Part shown: piece by piece, positions 40,586-42,202 of the stretch | Position numbering within the stretch: position 1 is the first letter of the stretch | Layout of the letters: each line of letters begins with the position of its first letter | NCBI GenBank assembly: GCA_026391475.1 | Contig: JAPLED010000066.1 | Span: 1 to 42,202 of the forward strand | Length of the DNA stretch: 42,202 bases | Direction of reading: 5' to 3' | From: Bacteroidia bacterium | Lineage (GTDB): Bacteria > Bacteroidota > Bacteroidia > Bacteroidales > VadinHA17 | Translations under genes and position numbers: made by a program | Notes under the pieces: generated by a model | Databases searched by the model: none | Told to the model about the DNA's origin: nothing | Seen by the model: only the letters and a program-made list of their open reading frames with translations

Positions 40586-41161
40586 TTAGTAACGCTTCGC
40601 AACAAGATCCCAGTCAAGTATTTCCCAGAATGATTTGATATAATCGGGGCGCTTATTTCTATAATCAATATAATAAGCATGTTCCCACACATCGCATGTC
40701 ATCAGAGGCTTGAGCCCTTTACGCAAAGGGTTGCCGGCATTTGATTCCTGAACAATCTGTAAAGTTCCATCTTCTTTTTTCACCAGCCAGACCCAGCCGG
40801 CTCCGAAAAGTGTGGCAGCAGCTTTAGTAAATTGCTCTTTAAATGAATCGAGTGAACCGAATGAACCATTTATAGCGTCAGCAAGAGCACCTTTAGGAAT
40901 CTTTCTGCTATCATGGGAAAATGATTCGAAATAAAAGGTGTGATTCCACACCTGGGCAGCATTATTATAAATACCCCCCTCGGCTTTTTTAATGATTGTT
41001 TCCAGATCAGCCTTTTCAAACTCTGTACCCGGGATCAGTCCATTCAGGTTATTCACATAAGCCTGATGATGTTTACCATAGTGGTAATCAAGCGTCTCTT
41101 CACTTATATATGGGATAAGTGCGTTCAGCTTGTACGGAAGTTTTGGTAGTTCAAATGCCAT
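40586..41161 (-). CDS. sodB: Iron superoxide dismutase
   Basis: This enzyme converts superoxide to hydrogen peroxide and oxygen in the cytoplasm. The 191-residue protein keeps all metal ligands: His27 (LDYHYGKHH), His74 (VWNHTFYF), Asp157 and His161 (CDVWEHAYYIDY). Gln70 in NNAAQVWNH is the position that marks iron rather than manganese enzymes. FGAGWVWLV is another family signature. The organism therefore meets oxygen at least at times. A -7 box lies about 60 bases upstream. Downstream is repeat copy 2. Confidence 0.93.
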   Translation of the reverse strand: MAFELPKLPYKLNALIPYISEETLDYHYGKHHQAYVNNLNGLIPGTEFEKADLETIIKKAEGGIYNNAAQVWNHTFYFESFSHDSRKIPKGALADAINGSFGSLDSFKEQFTKAAATLFGAGWVWLVKKEDGTLQIVQESNAGNPLRKGLKPLMTCDVWEHAYYIDYRNKRPDYIKSFWEILDWDLVAKRY

Positions 41162-41221
41162 GATTTAATTATTTTGAATTAATACTTTCAACTATTAAAA
41201 CAATTAACAATAACCTATGTT

Positions 41222-41229
41222 CAAATTTA
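41222..41229 (-). promoter_or_regulatory. Predicted -7 box of sodB
   Basis: The minus strand reads TAAATTTG, matching TAnnTTTG, 61 bases before the sodB start codon. No well-spaced -33 TTG is seen. Confidence 0.4.
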
Positions 41230-41247
41230 GCATTTTTATACCTGAAA

Positions 41248-42087
41248 TTAACTAATCGATGTAAGAAAAATCCTGTCTGGCAGAGCAGGTATGACCCATT
41301 TCTCTCCGGCTATCCTGAAAAGCTCATTAATGGCCTTTTTTCCCTTGTTGCCCAGATTTAGGGTGTACTCATTCACGAAAAGCTTAATATGATTGTTCAT
41401 AACTGTGCTGTCCATCTCCTTTGCATTACCTGAAACAAAGTCGTAGGATGCAAATGAATCTCTGTAAGCATATTCGAGGCTACGCCGCAGTATCCGATTG
41501 ACTTTCTGTGCGATATCGTGGGGAACATTTCTGTTTATGACTATGGCTCCAAGAGGTATGGGCAAACCGGTAAGCTTCTCCCAATACTCTCCCATATCTG
41601 CTATTTTATTAAGTCCCCTTTTATAATAGGTAAATCTTGTTTCATGGATTATAAGTCCGGCATCGACCTCGTCCTTCAAGAGAGCATCTTCAATATCGGA
41701 AAAAAGATATTCAATTTTATTAACTGCGTCAGGCCAGGCAATACTGAAAAGGAGGTTTGCAGTTGTGTATTTCCCCGGTATTGCGATCCTCTTATCAGCA
41801 AGATCAGAGTGATTAATAATTCGCTTGCTTATCAGTAATGGCCCGTTTCTGTGTCCGAGTGCACTGCCCGAATCAAGGATCAGGTAGTTCTTTGCAGCAT
41901 AAGCATAAGCATGGTAGCTCATTTTTGTGATATCAACCTCTGAAGCCATCGCCTTTCTGTTCAGTTCTTCAACATCAGCAAGAAAATAATCAAACTCAAG
42001 CCCTTCTGTATCAATTCTACCATGCACCATTGCATCAAAAATAAATGTATCGTTCGGGCATGGCGAGAAACCCAATGTTAATTTCAT
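41248..42087 (-). CDS. mqnD: 1,4-dihydroxy-6-naphthoate synthase
   Basis: MqnD acts late in the futalosine route to menaquinone, turning cyclic de-hypoxanthine futalosine into 1,4-dihydroxy-6-naphthoate. The 279-residue protein has the periplasmic-binding-protein-like fold of the family: LGFSPCPNDTFIFDAMVHG at the start, EVDITKMSYHAYAYA, SALGHRNGPLLISKR, PGKYTTANLLF, and DAGLIIHETRFTYYKRGL. The start (ATG at 42087) lies 4 bases after the stop of the preceding gene. Menaquinone made this way would be the substrate of the NQR complex encoded 28 kb away. Confidence 0.92.
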   Translation of the reverse strand: MKLTLGFSPCPNDTFIFDAMVHGRIDTEGLEFDYFLADVEELNRKAMASEVDITKMSYHAYAYAAKNYLILDSGSALGHRNGPLLISKRIINHSDLADKRIAIPGKYTTANLLFSIAWPDAVNKIEYLFSDIEDALLKDEVDAGLIIHETRFTYYKRGLNKIADMGEYWEKLTGLPIPLGAIVINRNVPHDIAQKVNRILRRSLEYAYRDSFASYDFVSGNAKEMDSTVMNNHIKLFVNEYTLNLGNKGKKAINELFRIAGEKWVIPALPDRIFLTSIS

Positions 42088-42091
42088 CTCT

Positions 42092-42202
42092 TTACTCCAG
42101 TGTATTTAATACTTCACTAATCTTTTCTGACAGGTTATCAAGGGCAAGCGCGATGTTCCAATTGCTTTTATTGCGGGGTTCTACCCTGTTTGATATTGCC
42201 CT
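42092..42202 (-). CDS. mqnB: Futalosine hydrolase, C-terminal end (partial)
   Basis: Only the last 36 codons lie in the window, on the minus strand, cut by the window edge. The peptide RAISNRVEPRNKSNWNIALA with LDNLSEKI behind it is the C-terminal pattern of nucleoside-phosphorylase-like futalosine hydrolases. Its place directly upstream of mqnD fits a menaquinone operon. The call rests on a short piece and on context. Confidence 0.7.
   Translation of the reverse strand, partial: RAISNRVEPRNKSNWNIALALDNLSEKISEVLNTLE

Overview
The window is a compact, AT-rich piece of a Bacteroidota chromosome, most likely from an anaerobic or facultative Bacteroidales/Marinilabiliales-type organism. The evidence is a type IX secretion plug protein, carboxypeptidase-regulatory-like proteins, STN-type TonB receptors driven by a FecI/FecR pair, a DUF4249 lipoprotein, Na+-NQR as a respiratory complex, futalosine-pathway menaquinone genes, and -7 boxes of the TAnnTTTG type with almost no Shine-Dalgarno signals. 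No rRNA, tRNA, CRISPR array, phage gene or transposase gene was seen.

Layout. 0.3-6.7 kb: a secreted protein of unknown role, a secreted alpha/beta hydrolase, a coupled HSDR_N-like/Nudix pair, AMP nucleosidase with holA, YqgE, and a small four-cysteine membrane protein. 6.7-13.9 kb: the complete nqrABCDEF operon on the minus strand followed by the flavin transferase apbE, with one full and one broken copy of a palindromic repeat at the 3' side. 14.0-15.3 kb: the T9SS plug protein. 15.3-21.5 kb: one minus-strand operon for tungstate or molybdate use: modE-like regulator, wtpA, wtpB, wtpC, moeA, a short moaA, moaC and mogA. 22.1-28.2 kb: ECF sigma factor, FecR anti-sigma, STN TonB receptor, a two-FAS1-domain lipoprotein and an unknown lipoprotein. 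28.6-31.9 kb: a second TonB receptor with its DUF4249 lipoprotein. 32.2-35.4 kb: DUF1697 protein, a large aldehyde:ferredoxin oxidoreductase (AOR) family enzyme, and a divergent ThiS/MoaD-like sulfur carrier. 35.4-42.2 kb: FtsB/DivIC, a family 2 glycosyltransferase, an OmpH/Skp protein, proline dehydrogenase, a CarboxypepD_reg-like protein, a nitroreductase, iron superoxide dismutase, and mqnD with the end of a probable mqnB.

How the parts fit. The Wtp transporter and the moa/moe/mog genes can supply a tungstopterin or molybdopterin cofactor. The AOR-family enzyme 12 kb away is the only visible user, and the divergent ThiS/MoaD-like gene is the only visible candidate for the sulfur carrier that this pathway needs and the operon lacks. 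MqnD/MqnB make menaquinone precursors; NQR, with flavins attached by ApbE to NqrB and NqrC, reduces the quinone and pumps sodium. The FecI-FecR-TonB block looks like a cell-surface signalling and uptake locus of unknown substrate.

The most unusual signals are: a 168-bp element made of four hairpins inside an 11-bp terminal inverted repeat, present twice plus a fragment; a G10 tract in the STN TonB receptor where loss or gain of one G gives an almost immediate stop codon; the divergent AOR/sulfur-carrier pair with back-to-back promoters around a small inverted repeat; and a short form of MoaA.
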